Shown one piece after another: positions 17,308-25,523 of a stretch of DNA of 64,000 nucleotides (its first letter is position 1; each line of letters begins with the position of its first letter). This DNA comes from CAUZWH01 sp965224275. GTDB lineage: Bacteria; Pseudomonadota; Alphaproteobacteria; SHVV01. Made by a program: the position numbers and the translations under genes. The DNA is taken from assembly GCA_965224275.1 (NCBI GenBank), contig CBDCYR010000016.1:62001-126000 (forward strand). Direction: 5' to 3'. The notes under the pieces are model-generated. The model did no database searches and was not told the origin of the DNA. It was given only the letters and a program-made list of their open reading frames with translations.

Positions 17308-18480
17308 ATGGCGCTTAGCGCGGCCGATAGAAAACCTCACGCGAAGTTTCGTTTCGGCGCCGATCCCGAGCGCTCAGCCACCCTGCCGGCGTATTATTTC
17401 TACGACCCGGAAATCTATCAACGCGAGAAAGAAGAAGTTTTCTACAAGACCTGGCAGTTCGCCGGATATCTGAGCGATCTGCAGACACCGGGTGACTACA
17501 TCACCGCCGAGATCATCGATCAGAAGATCTTGGTCGTCCGCGGCAAGGATCAGCGCCTTCGCGCTTTCCATAATGTGTGTATGCACCGCGGCCACGTTCT
17601 CGCCGAGGGTTCGGGCACCAAGTCGATCTTTACCTGCCCCTTTCACGCCTGGTCGTACGACACCACCGGCGAACTCAAAGCGGCGGGAAATTCAGAGAAC
17701 GTTTTCGGATTCGAACGTACCGATTTTCACCTGTCCGAGGTTCGGGTTGAGCCGTTCGCCAACATGGTGTTCGTCAATCTCGATCTCAACGCGACGTCAC
17801 TGAGCAGTATGGCCAGTGATTTAGAAGCCGAGTTCGAAACCATCGTCCCGCGATTCAGCGAACTAACCCACGCCCGCACCGAGTTCGCTGACCTCAGGTG
17901 TAACTGGAAATTCGCTCACGATCAGATGGAGTGCTACCACTGCCCCGTGATCCACCCTCAGATCATGGGCGAAGAGGACTCCTACTTCGAACTCAGCTTC
18001 GATATGACCGAGCACGCGTATTGGACGCAGCACTTCATCGCGGGGAACAAAGAAGTCATCGAACGTGGCGGCGACGACCTACCCTACGACTTCAACATTC
18101 ATGGCGACGACGTCCTGCAGGATGCGTACATCTGGTACCTGTGGCCCAACTGCCGCTGGGTCGCGCACAACGGCGTCAGCAACTGGAAACTTCTTCATGT
18201 CATGCCGACCGGCGTCGAGACCTGCCGGCAGCGGATCGATTACTTTTTTCTCAATGATCCCTTGGAAAACGGTGATCTCGAATTGATGGATTATTTCACC
18301 AATGTGCTGCAGCCGCAGGATTTCGACTCCTTGGAAAGACAGCAGCTCGGGGTTCATTGCCGTGGCTATCAGCAAGGACGCCTGATGGTCGATCAAGAGC
18401 GTAGCTGGCGAAGCGAGCACGGCACGCATCATTTCGATAAGTTGCTGTGGGACGCGCTCAACGGACCCAACTACCAATAG
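17308..18480 (+). CDS. Rieske oxygenase alpha subunit, CntA/GbcA-like group
   Basis: 390 residues, with AGGAGG before the ATG. Rieske ligands are C91, H93, C110 and H113. The catalytic iron site is DQMECYHCPVIH with H211 and H216 in normal Hx4H spacing. The NWKFAHDQMECYHCPVIHP context resembles Rieske monooxygenases that demethylate or cleave quaternary amines (carnitine CntA, glycine betaine GbcA) as well as many aromatic oxygenases. With amidase, aminotransferase and RidA genes nearby, an N-containing substrate is plausible. No reductase gene is adjacent. Confidence 0.88.
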   Translation: MALSAADRKPHAKFRFGADPERSATLPAYYFYDPEIYQREKEEVFYKTWQFAGYLSDLQTPGDYITAEIIDQKILVVRGKDQRLRAFHNVCMHRGHVLAEGSGTKSIFTCPFHAWSYDTTGELKAAGNSENVFGFERTDFHLSEVRVEPFANMVFVNLDLNATSLSSMASDLEAEFETIVPRFSELTHARTEFADLRCNWKFAHDQMECYHCPVIHPQIMGEEDSYFELSFDMTEHAYWTQHFIAGNKEVIERGGDDLPYDFNIHGDDVLQDAYIWYLWPNCRWVAHNGVSNWKLLHVMPTGVETCRQRIDYFFLNDPLENGDLELMDYFTNVLQPQDFDSLERQQLGVHCRGYQQGRLMVDQERSWRSEHGTHHFDKLLWDALNGPNYQ

Positions 18481-18487
18481 TTTCGTC

Positions 18488-19902
18488 GTGATGAACGCCG
18501 CCGGTGAAAGCGTCCCAGCGATCGATCGCGGCGGTTCCAATACCAGCATCGATGGGCCGGATAGCATATCGGTTGTTCGCGCGGCCGCGCTAAAACTGCA
18601 ATCGCAGCACGTTTGGCCAGTGCTTGTTTCGAACTTGGCGATCTCGGCGATCGTGGTGTTCGTGCTGTGGCCGCTGGCGGATCGCTCGATCCTACTGATC
18701 TGGGCGGGGTTGATCTGGGCGCTGGCGTTGGCGCGGTTCTTCGGCTGGCGTCGCTGCCCGGTCGACGAACTCGGCCAGGACGCGATCGCACGCCGTTGGG
18801 GCCGGTTCGCGGTGACCGTTTCATTGTCTGCCGGAGTGCTGTGGGGCGGCGCGCCATTGCTCTTTTTTTCCCCTGGTTTGACGCCGCCGCAGTTGCTTTT
18901 GATTCTGGTGACCACGGGCATGGCGGCTGGGCACGCGGCGGCCCAATCCGCCTATATCCGCGCCTTCTTCGCCTACATCATTCCCGGCACGCTCCCGGTG
19001 GGGCTTTTCTACGTTGCGCAAGCGAGTCAGATCGAGGTGCTTATCGGCATTCTGGCGCTGCTATTTGCCGGCGCCATCACCAACATAGCGCTTACCCATA
19101 ATCGTGAATTCGCCGAACTCGTGCGACTTCGAGTGGAAGTATCAAGGGCGCGCGATGCTGCTGAAGCGGGTAGTCGCGCCAAGAACGAGTTCCTTTCGGT
19201 CATTAGCCATGAGCTGCGCACGCCTTTGACATCGATTCGCGGCGCCTTGGAGACATCGATTCGCGGCGCCTTTGCTGCAAATCGACAGCAACGATCCCTC
19301 CTATGATCGCGAGAAACTGGTCGATATGGCGCTCAACAACACCGACCGCCTGACCAAGATGATCGATGATCTGCTCGACATAGAGAAGATGGAGGCGGGC
19401 AAGATGACCTTCGATCTACGCCCGCTCCACGTGCTGGCTCTCATTAACGACGTGGTTAGCGCGAATACCAACTATGCCGAACGATTCGGCGTCTCGCTCG
19501 ACGTTGTCGGTGCGGTCGATGACGAGATCATGATCCTGGGCGAGCACGATCGACTTATTAATCCAGGTTTTAACCAACCTCGTGTCCAACGCCGTGAAGT
19601 TTTCACCTGATGGTGAGACGGTAGCGATTTCGGCAAACGCGTTGGACGACACGGTCCGTGTTTGTGTTTCCGACAAAGGAGAGGGGATCCCCATCGACTT
19701 TCAGCCACATTTGTTCGATCGCTTCGCGCAGGCTGATTCCAGCGATCGGCGCAAGCATGGCGGGAGCGGCCTTGGTCTGAATATTGCCAACGCTATCGTC
19801 GACGGCCATGGCGGCGCGATCGGTTTCGAAACCGCCCCAAGCAGCGGCACGACATTTTATGTCGACCTGCCACGCTTTGGCGCGGCGACGCCAGCGGATT
19901 AA
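18488..19902 (+). pseudogene. Membrane histidine kinase, broken by two frameshifts
   Basis: Three overlapping reading frames together spell one histidine kinase. Frame one (18488-19306) has about six membrane helices and the phospho-acceptor box FLSVISHELRTPLTSIRG. Frame two (to 19610) continues with NNTDRLTKMIDDLLDIEKMEAGKM. Frame three (to 19902) holds the ATPase motifs NLVSNAVKFSPDG, DKGEGIP and GGSGLGLNIANAIV. The first shift coincides with a 24-bp tandem duplication at 19230-19273. The second, near 19557-19564, fits insertion of four bases (TAAT). As read, no complete kinase can be made. Sequencing error cannot be excluded, but the duplication argues for real decay. Confidence 0.85.
19230..19273 (+). 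repeat. 24-bp tandem duplication inside the histidine kinase
   Basis: The 20 bases beginning ACATCGATTCGCGG at 19230 recur exactly 24 bases later (19254-19273), separated by GGAG. By itself the duplication keeps frame and repeats the residues TSIRGA just after the H-box. The frame is lost immediately afterwards, where the continuation PLLQID is read in another frame. Confidence 0.8.
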
Positions 19903-20150
19903 TTCGCTGGGAGTCGGAACCTACCCAATACTGATGATGCCATCAGTAGTTGGCGCCGTTGAGCGCCTCCCACACTAGGCGGTCGCCCTGAATAAGTGTC
20001 CGCCTTCGATCCGCCTCCCGCTACCCAATGTATAGGCTTCATGTCGACTAACCCTTTTGGATTACTCCCTATGCCCCTGTGACGGCCATCACACCATAGC
20101 GCTATCCTGGCGATCCTAGCGTTCGCGTGACGTACCAGAAATGGGGGTAA

Positions 20151-20918
20151 ATGATGACCGTTCTACATTCCGTGGTCGTTGCAATAGCGTTGCTCGTGTT
20201 TGGCACAAGCTTTTCGCTAGCGGCCAGCATTTCGTTCCAATCGGGCAGCGCAACTTTCAGCGAAACGTGCGATGGATCCGATCACAGTCCAGATTCTTCA
20301 GTCGATGGCATTACAGTTGGCTCCACCGGCTGGGCGACCGCTGATCGGTGCACCCCGAGCGGCGGTTCCTCGGTCGGCGAAACAGCAACCTGGGAAACGA
20401 CGGCCGACTTCGACGCTACCGACCTCGAATTCATTCTGGCTCAGAATTTTGGTTCTCAGCATATACTCGGACGCTTCCGTTTTTCGGTAACCACCGACGA
20501 TCGCTCGATCTTCGCGAGTGGCGCCGATTCAGGCGAAGTTGACACGGCCAATTGGTCGGTGCTGGCAAACCCCGTGGCCACAGGTCCAGTGAGCCTAAGC
20601 TTCACTGCTTTGGGGGATCAAAGCGTTCTCGTTGGCAAAGCAACCACTCTGCCCCCGATCGCGACCTACACGGTGCGATACGCCGGCAATTTTGTCGGCA
20701 TTACCGGCATCCGATTGGAAACCATCGAAGACCCGAGCCTCCCGTTCAACGGACCCGGGCTTCAGACGGTGTTCAACGACAATTTCGTGCTGTCTGAACT
20801 GAAACTAAACGCGACCGGGACGCCAAATCTGGTGCCGATCCCGGCCGCTTTGCCGTTACTCCTCAGCGGACTAGGCGGCCTCGGCCTGATTGGCTGGCGG
20901 AGACGCAAAGCGGCCTAA
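20151..20918 (+). CDS. Exported protein with VPxPA-CTERM sorting signal
   Basis: 255 residues. An N-terminal signal peptide (hydrophobic 7-22, cleavage near SLAAS) is followed by a beta-rich, serine/threonine/glycine-rich body with few charged residues. The last 26 residues show the tripartite sorting signal: VPIPAAL, a hydrophobic helix rich in L and G, and the basic tail WRRRKAA. Such VPLPA/PEP-CTERM proteins are processed by an exosortase and end up on the surface or in extracellular polymer. No exosortase gene is visible here. GTG or ATG two codons in are alternative starts. A UUCG-loop terminator follows. Confidence 0.85.
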   Translation: MMTVLHSVVVAIALLVFGTSFSLAASISFQSGSATFSETCDGSDHSPDSSVDGITVGSTGWATADRCTPSGGSSVGETATWETTADFDATDLEFILAQNFGSQHILGRFRFSVTTDDRSIFASGADSGEVDTANWSVLANPVATGPVSLSFTALGDQSVLVGKATTLPPIATYTVRYAGNFVGITGIRLETIEDPSLPFNGPGLQTVFNDNFVLSELKLNATGTPNLVPIPAALPLLLSGLGGLGLIGWRRRKAA

Positions 20919-20946
20919 GCCACACGCAGACAGCAAGGAGAACAAT

Positions 20947-20970
20947 GGCGGCCTTCGGGTCGCCTTTTCC
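20947..20970 (+). terminator. Rho-independent terminator with TTCG tetraloop
   Basis: GGCGGCC at 20947-20953 pairs with GGTCGCC at 20958-20964 (one G-T pair) around a TTCG loop, followed by TTTTCC. It lies about 30 bases after the stop of the CTERM protein gene. Confidence 0.8.
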
Positions 20971-21142
20971 TTGTCGTCGAATGTCGCGCTGTGGGCTACG
21001 AATCACCCGTTTGGGCCTCGTCGAACCACTTGGCGAAGCTGGAGCTAAACGGGACCCTGCGCTCTCCCGGTGTAGCCACGTGTCCCACGGCTGTGTGCGG
21101 GGCGTGCGCCGCAATGCTAGGTTTTATCCACGCCCAACGATT

Positions 21143-21153
21143 GGGGGGGGGGG
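21143..21153 (+). repeat. 11-G homopolymer before the methyltransferase start
   Basis: Eleven consecutive G residues end eight bases before ATG 21162, overlapping the expected Shine-Dalgarno position. Runs of this length slip readily in replication and could change ribosome-site spacing. They are also a common sequencing error site. Confidence 0.75.
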
Positions 21154-21161
21154 ACGGCGCA

Positions 21162-21989
21162 ATGGTGGAACGGGCAGCGGAGATTCAGGACCATTGGACA
21201 CGCAAGGGCGTACTTACACGGATTGATGCCGCGCTGACCGAGTTGGGGCACGACCCTCAAACTCTCACACCTGAAATCCTTGCGACTATCGAACATCTCC
21301 ACACGGGCGGCCCAGCCACCACGCGCGACCAAGCCGCACAGCTTTCGCTCACTCCAAACAGTCGGGTTCTGGACATTGGCTGCGGCATTGGTGGACCCGC
21401 ACGCCACTTGGCCCATACCTACGGCTGCCAAGTAGACGGCATCGACCTCACACCCGCGTTAGTCGAGACCGGACGAGTGCTGACCGAACGATGCGGGTTG
21501 GCAGACCGTGTCACGTTGCAACTCGGCGACGCTCTTGATCTGCCCTTTCCCGACGAGACCTACGACGCCGTTTGGTGCCAGAACGTCACCATGAACATCG
21601 CCGATAAGGCACGATTCCTCGCAGGTGCTTATCGCGTGCTCAGGCCAGGCGGGCTTTTTACCTCGACGGAATTTTCACTTGGACCGGGCGGAGACATGAT
21701 CTTCCCGGTGCCCTGGGCCTACGACGCTTCAATCAGTTTCATCGATCCCGAGGACGTAATGCGTTCTCAGTTCGACGCTGCTGGCTTGCGTGTCCGTGAA
21801 TGGACCAACTACACAGATACCATCCTCGAACGTGCCGCGCAGACGGCGGGCAAACCCTCCAGCAAGCTGGCCATGCCTCTCGTGTTCGGAGAGGACACGC
21901 CAGAGCGCCAGCGGAACTCGCAGCGCAATCTAATTGAAAAGCGGACCATCTACTGGATGACCACGGCAGAGCGTCCAGATCACTCGTAA
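21162..21989 (+). CDS. Class I SAM-dependent methyltransferase
   Basis: 275 residues from ATG 21162. The frame is open further upstream to 20991, but that part has no methyltransferase similarity. Motif I is VLDIGCGIGGPARHLA, followed by the acidic residue at GIDLTP, motif II-like LGDALDLPFPDETYDAVWCQNVTMNI, and LRPGGLF. This resembles UbiE/sterol- and phosphoethanolamine-type small-molecule methyltransferases (Methyltransf_11). An uninterrupted run of 11 G (21143-21153) lies where the ribosome site should be. Apparently monocistronic; the substrate is unknown. Confidence 0.8.
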   Translation: MVERAAEIQDHWTRKGVLTRIDAALTELGHDPQTLTPEILATIEHLHTGGPATTRDQAAQLSLTPNSRVLDIGCGIGGPARHLAHTYGCQVDGIDLTPALVETGRVLTERCGLADRVTLQLGDALDLPFPDETYDAVWCQNVTMNIADKARFLAGAYRVLRPGGLFTSTEFSLGPGGDMIFPVPWAYDASISFIDPEDVMRSQFDAAGLRVREWTNYTDTILERAAQTAGKPSSKLAMPLVFGEDTPERQRNSQRNLIEKRTIYWMTTAERPDHS

Positions 21990-22070
21990 ATTGACGGTTA
22001 TCGTTGCGGCAGATGTCGCGGGACGCTCATGCGGGGACGCGACGGTTGACCGGATCCCCTTCACTCGCGG

Positions 22071-22536
22071 TCAGGCTCGTTCTCGAATGTTGGAGAAACC
22101 TACCCTTGGGTTCTTCTCGGCTATATAACCCAGCTCCCAGGAATTACGTGCCAGGAACACTGGCGAACCGTCGCGATCCTCCGACATACTACCGCGATTT
22201 GCCGACATGAACTGGTCGAGGTCAGCCTGAGCCGGGGCAGAGACCCAGCGTGCGGTCTCAAACGGTGCAGGCTCAAGTTCGATCGTTATTTGATACTCGG
22301 CATCGGTGCGTGTTTTCAGAACATCAAGCTGCAGTTGGCCGACCACGCCAACGATGTAATCCGCGGTCGAGGAATATAGTGTTGGGCAGGAACGCCGGCG
22401 CGATTTCCAATGCAGCCCGACCAGAGGGGCAGGTTTCGATCTCATAGTCCCCCATCGCTTTCAACGTTAGCGACAGTACGATCAGGATGTCCGGTTCGTC
22501 GTCGATCAAAAGTATGCGGTGGGACGACAACGCCAC
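22071..22536 (-). pseudogene. Chimeric remnant: response-regulator receiver joined to RF3 (prfC) C-terminus
   Basis: On the minus strand a GTG at 22536, with AGGAGAG before it, starts a receiver domain: RILLIDDEPDILIVLSLTL through FLPNTIFLD, the phospho-acceptor strand. At about 22365 the match stops. In the adjacent frame the next codons read ADYIVGVVGQLQLDVLK and run to a stop at 22071 through APFETARWV, FMSANRG and DGSPVFLARNSWEL, which is the C-terminal domain of peptide chain release factor 3. The two halves are out of frame, so this is a deletion junction of two unrelated genes. The body of each gene is absent from the window. Confidence 0.82.
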
Positions 22537-22626
22537 GAGGCTCTCCTGGATGTATCTGGGCGCTATCGTAGGGGACTGACGCGCGGCTGGCGAATGCGGA
22601 TTCGGTGGCCTATGGTCGGCCACGCT

Positions 22627-23766
22627 ATGACGGTAGCCGAACCCTCTTTCACCGTCGGGATCGAGGAAGAATACCTCCTCGTAGATCGCGACACGCGCAA
22701 TCTCGCGGTCGATCCTCCGGTCGATCTGATGCGTGCTTACGAGGATAAGCTCGAGGGTCGCGTCACAGCCGAGTTTTTGCGTTCGCAGGTTGAGGTCGGT
22801 ACGCGCGTATGCAAAACCCTCGGCGAGGCGCGCACCGAGTTGGTCGAGCTACGCTCGACGGTTGCCGACGTTGCGGGGCGCTTCAATCTAGCGCCGATTG
22901 CAGCCTCGACCCACCCCTTCGCTGACTGGCATGTTCAGCGGCGTACCGAGAAGGAGCGCTACAGCGACTTGGAACGCGATCTTCAATCAGTCGCGCGGCG
23001 GCTGTTGATCTGCGGGATGCACGTCCATGTTTGCATCGAAGATGAGGACATGCGGATCGATCTGATGAATCAGATTGGCTACTTCCTGCCGCATCTCCTT
23101 GCGCTCTCGACGTCGTCGCCATTCTGGCAGGGTGAAAATACCGGGCTGATGTCGTATCGGCTCACGGTGTTCGATGCGCTGCCGAGAACCGGCCTACCCG
23201 ATCGATTTGATTCGTTCGGCCAATTTGAGCGCTTTGTTTCGCGGCTGGTTAGCGCCGGCTTGATCGAAGACGCCAGCAAGATCTGGTGGGATGTTCGCCC
23301 CAGCGCCAAATTTCCGACGCTTGAAATGCGCTCAACCGACATCTGCACGCGGCTCGACGACGCCCTAACCGTCGCGGCCATGTATCTGTGCTTCCTCAGG
23401 CTGCTTTATCGGTTAAGACGGCGCAACCAACGCTGGCGCGTCTATCCGCGAACGTTCGTCCTCGAAAACCGGTGGCGCGCGCAACGCTACGGACCGACCA
23501 GCACGTTGGTCGATTTTGGCATCGGCGAGCAGGTGCCCTACCCAGAACTTCTAGACGAGATCATCGAACTGCTCCGCGAAGACGCCGAAGCCATAGGCTG
23601 CGTCGCGGAAGTCGAACATGCGCGTGACATCGTGGCCCGCGGCACCAGCGCTCAGCGTCAGATCACAGTCTACCAGCAGGCCCTGGCGACGGGTGCCGAT
23701 CAAGCCGACGCCCTGAAATCCGTGGTTGACTGGTTGATCGACGAAACCGCCCGGGGACTGGAATAA
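22627..23766 (+). CDS. Carboxylate-amine ligase, GCS2/YbdK family
   Basis: 379 residues from ATG 22627; the frame extends to 22519, but family members start near MTVAEPSFTVGIEEEYLLVD. The GIEEEYLLVD box, the GMHVHVCIEDED segment near 140-150 and WWDVRPSAKFPTLEMRS near 220-236 are strong signatures of the YbdK-type glutamate-cysteine ligase family 2. YbdK has weak gamma-glutamylcysteine synthetase activity in vitro; the true substrate of most members is unknown. It is divergent from the receiver/RF3 remnant with overlapping 5' regions. Confidence 0.9.
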   Translation: MTVAEPSFTVGIEEEYLLVDRDTRNLAVDPPVDLMRAYEDKLEGRVTAEFLRSQVEVGTRVCKTLGEARTELVELRSTVADVAGRFNLAPIAASTHPFADWHVQRRTEKERYSDLERDLQSVARRLLICGMHVHVCIEDEDMRIDLMNQIGYFLPHLLALSTSSPFWQGENTGLMSYRLTVFDALPRTGLPDRFDSFGQFERFVSRLVSAGLIEDASKIWWDVRPSAKFPTLEMRSTDICTRLDDALTVAAMYLCFLRLLYRLRRRNQRWRVYPRTFVLENRWRAQRYGPTSTLVDFGIGEQVPYPELLDEIIELLREDAEAIGCVAEVEHARDIVARGTSAQRQITVYQQALATGADQADALKSVVDWLIDETARGLE

Positions 23767-23864
23767 GATTTACCGATGGTCGGTTATTATTGGCGAATCG
23801 TACGGGCCGGTATTCGATCCTTATGTTCTAAACGTTGGCGGCTCGATGCTCTGGGAGGTCGTGT

Positions 23865-24497
23865 ATGGGCTTGCAGCGAAAACTAACCCGTCGCGGTGTT
23901 ACGACCGGTCTTGCGATCTCGTTGTCGCTTGCCTGGGCGAGCGCCCGAGCGGCCTTGGTTGCCACACCGCGGACCACTGCCGGGCCCTTCTATCCTGATA
24001 AATTCCCCACCGACTCGGATAATGACTTGGTTATCGTCACCGGAAATACCAAGCGGGCGCGGGGACAGGTAACCTATCTAAGCGGCCGAGTTCTGCGCAG
24101 TGACGGCCACCCGGTCGCCGGCGCGAGAGTCGAGATCTGGCAATGTGATGCGCACGGTCGATATCACCATCAGGGCAGCACGCGCGGGCCCGCTGATCCC
24201 AATTTCCAGGGGTTTGGGCGCACAATGACGACCGCCGACGGTGGTTACGATTTTCGTACCATCAAACCGGTTCGCTATCCCGGCCGCACGCCCCATATTC
24301 ACTTTCTCGTCGCGGCACCGGATGCGCGCCCCTTTATCACGCAGATGTACGTGGCTGGTGATCCCGACAACAAGGCTGATTTCCTCTACCAGCGCTCGGT
24401 TCGCACGGCCTCGCCGGCTGCTGTTGCCGCCGAATTTGGACAATCAGACGAGGATGAATCGGCCTGGGTTGCGCGGTTTGATATCGTCATCCCCTAG
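23865..24497 (+). CDS. Exported intradiol ring-cleavage dioxygenase-like protein
   Basis: 210 residues from ATG 23865, preceded by GGGAGG. The N-terminus has an arginine pair (LTRRGVTTGL) and a hydrophobic stretch to about 30, consistent with a Tat or Sec signal. The fold of protocatechuate/catechol 1,2-dioxygenases is recognisable: TTAGPFYP, ARVEIWQCDAHGRY and YPGRTPHIHF, giving the ferric ligands Y100, Y138, H144 and H146. Cytoplasmic homologues cleave catechols; exported ones are widespread but poorly characterised. A second, unexported homologue lies at 61819-62409. Confidence 0.85.
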   Translation: MGLQRKLTRRGVTTGLAISLSLAWASARAALVATPRTTAGPFYPDKFPTDSDNDLVIVTGNTKRARGQVTYLSGRVLRSDGHPVAGARVEIWQCDAHGRYHHQGSTRGPADPNFQGFGRTMTTADGGYDFRTIKPVRYPGRTPHIHFLVAAPDARPFITQMYVAGDPDNKADFLYQRSVRTASPAAVAAEFGQSDEDESAWVARFDIVIP

Positions 24498-24503
24498 GGC
24501 GTT

Positions 24504-24953
24504 TCAGGACGACCGCCGAACGGGATGATCTTCCCAGAACTTCTCCATCGAGAGGTAGGTAAACGAGGCGCTCCAGGCGATCAGGATTAAACCGTTGAGC
24601 GCTTCGAGGCCGGTGATGAGGCGGAGCACGCCGGTTGGCCAGACGTCACCGAGACCAAGCGACGTATAGCTCACGGCCGAAAAATAGACGTATTCGACGA
24701 TGCGGCCGCCAAAGGTGCCGCCCAAACTCCCAAAGCTACCGAGATCGGCCTGGTGCAGCGCGTAGTAAGCGCCGGCGTAGAGCCAGATTTCGATGATGTG
24801 CGCCAGGAACGCGACCAGGATAACCACGATGATTCGCTGTCGCGGTCTGATCGCGAGTCGCGGCAGCGCGTTCGACGTGATTCGCAATATTTCGTAGTGC
24901 ACCAATATGGTGAGAACGACCAAAGGGATGCCGATTGCTATTCCGATGAACAT
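24504..24953 (-). CDS. Two-helix ion channel with GLG-type selectivity filter
   Basis: 149 residues. Hydrophobic segments lie at about 3-19, 42-64, 88-93 (pore helix) and 110-133. The pore sequence SAVSYTSLGLGDVWP aligns with the potassium-channel filter TxxGYGD, with L101 in place of the tyrosine. This matches the Ion_trans_2 domain; GLG or GFG filters occur in bacterial channels with relaxed selectivity. It faces the exported dioxygenase gene tail to tail with six bases between. The gating domain is absent. Confidence 0.8.
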   Translation of the reverse strand: MFIGIAIGIPLVVLTILVHYEILRITSNALPRLAIRPRQRIIVVILVAFLAHIIEIWLYAGAYYALHQADLGSFGSLGGTFGGRIVEYVYFSAVSYTSLGLGDVWPTGVLRLITGLEALNGLILIAWSASFTYLSMEKFWEDHPVRRSS

Positions 24954-25015
24954 CGTTTGTGGTCTCCTGAAAACGATCTAATGTGCCAGCCTTGGTTTAG
25001 TCAGGGGAGCGCCCA

Positions 25016-25225
25016 ATGGCCGGCGAAAAGATCGACGTTACGTTCACCATAAATCCAGATATGGAGGAAATGCTCAAGCAGGCGGCCGGGAAATACGAAC
25101 TGGCCGATGCGTCCAAGGCGCTCCGTGTGGTTCTCGACTACGTCATCCAAGATGCCGATTGGGAAGAGGTCTTTACCCGGATTCGCTGTAAGCGGTGCAT
25201 GGGCGGCCCGCTCGGTCGGTTCTAG
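25016..25225 (+). CDS. Small conserved-looking protein of unknown function
   Basis: 69 residues with a good coding composition: a short strand (KIDVTFTINPDM), then two helices (MEEMLKQAAGKYELADASKALRVVLDYVIQD) resembling a ribbon-helix-helix-like or accessory fold, then CKRC near the end. It is too short for a firm family call. Its TAG stop at 25223-25225 is part of the CTAG that begins the palindromic repeat element, so the original C-terminus may just be preserved at the insertion site. Confidence 0.55.
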   Translation: MAGEKIDVTFTINPDMEEMLKQAAGKYELADASKALRVVLDYVIQDADWEEVFTRIRCKRCMGGPLGRF

Positions 25226-25502
25226 TGGATGGAATCCAACATATGGTGCCCATACGATCGCGTATCCCGGTAGCTCGGCAGGAGGAAGCCCGCAGGCGAT
25301 GCCCCAAGGGACCGTTGGGCATCGTCGAGGGGTTTCGACGCACCGGGGGACCGGGATACGCGACCCACAGGGCGGCTTGCCGAGCTCGCCGGCCGCGTTA
25401 CGCAAAGCTTCCGATGCGCCGGCATCGCCACGCTTCGCGCGCCTAACCGGCGAACTCGGCAAGCCGTCGTATGGGTACCATATGTTGGATTTCATCCACT
25501 AG
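25222..25502. mobile_element. Palindromic MITE-like element, copy 1 (281 bp)
   Basis: Begins and ends in CTAG. The outer 36-base arms (25222-25257 and 25467-25502) are inverted repeats with two mismatches. Inside are two hairpins: 25258-25270 with 25351-25363 (13 bp, perfect) and 25373-25392 with 25447-25466 (one mismatch). The whole could fold as a three-way junction. A second copy is at 47894-48186. Several frames are open across it but show no protein-like features. There is no transposase inside, so mobility would need a partner enzyme encoded elsewhere. Type and mobilising enzyme are unknown. Confidence 0.85.
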
Positions 25503-25523
25503 AGGATCGGTTCGCAAAACCAC

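Noticed and set aside
25001..25495. Minus-strand frame of 164 codons across palindromic element copy 1
   Set aside because: It and similar frames across copy 2 arise because the palindrome lacks stops in several frames; no ribosome site or fold features.
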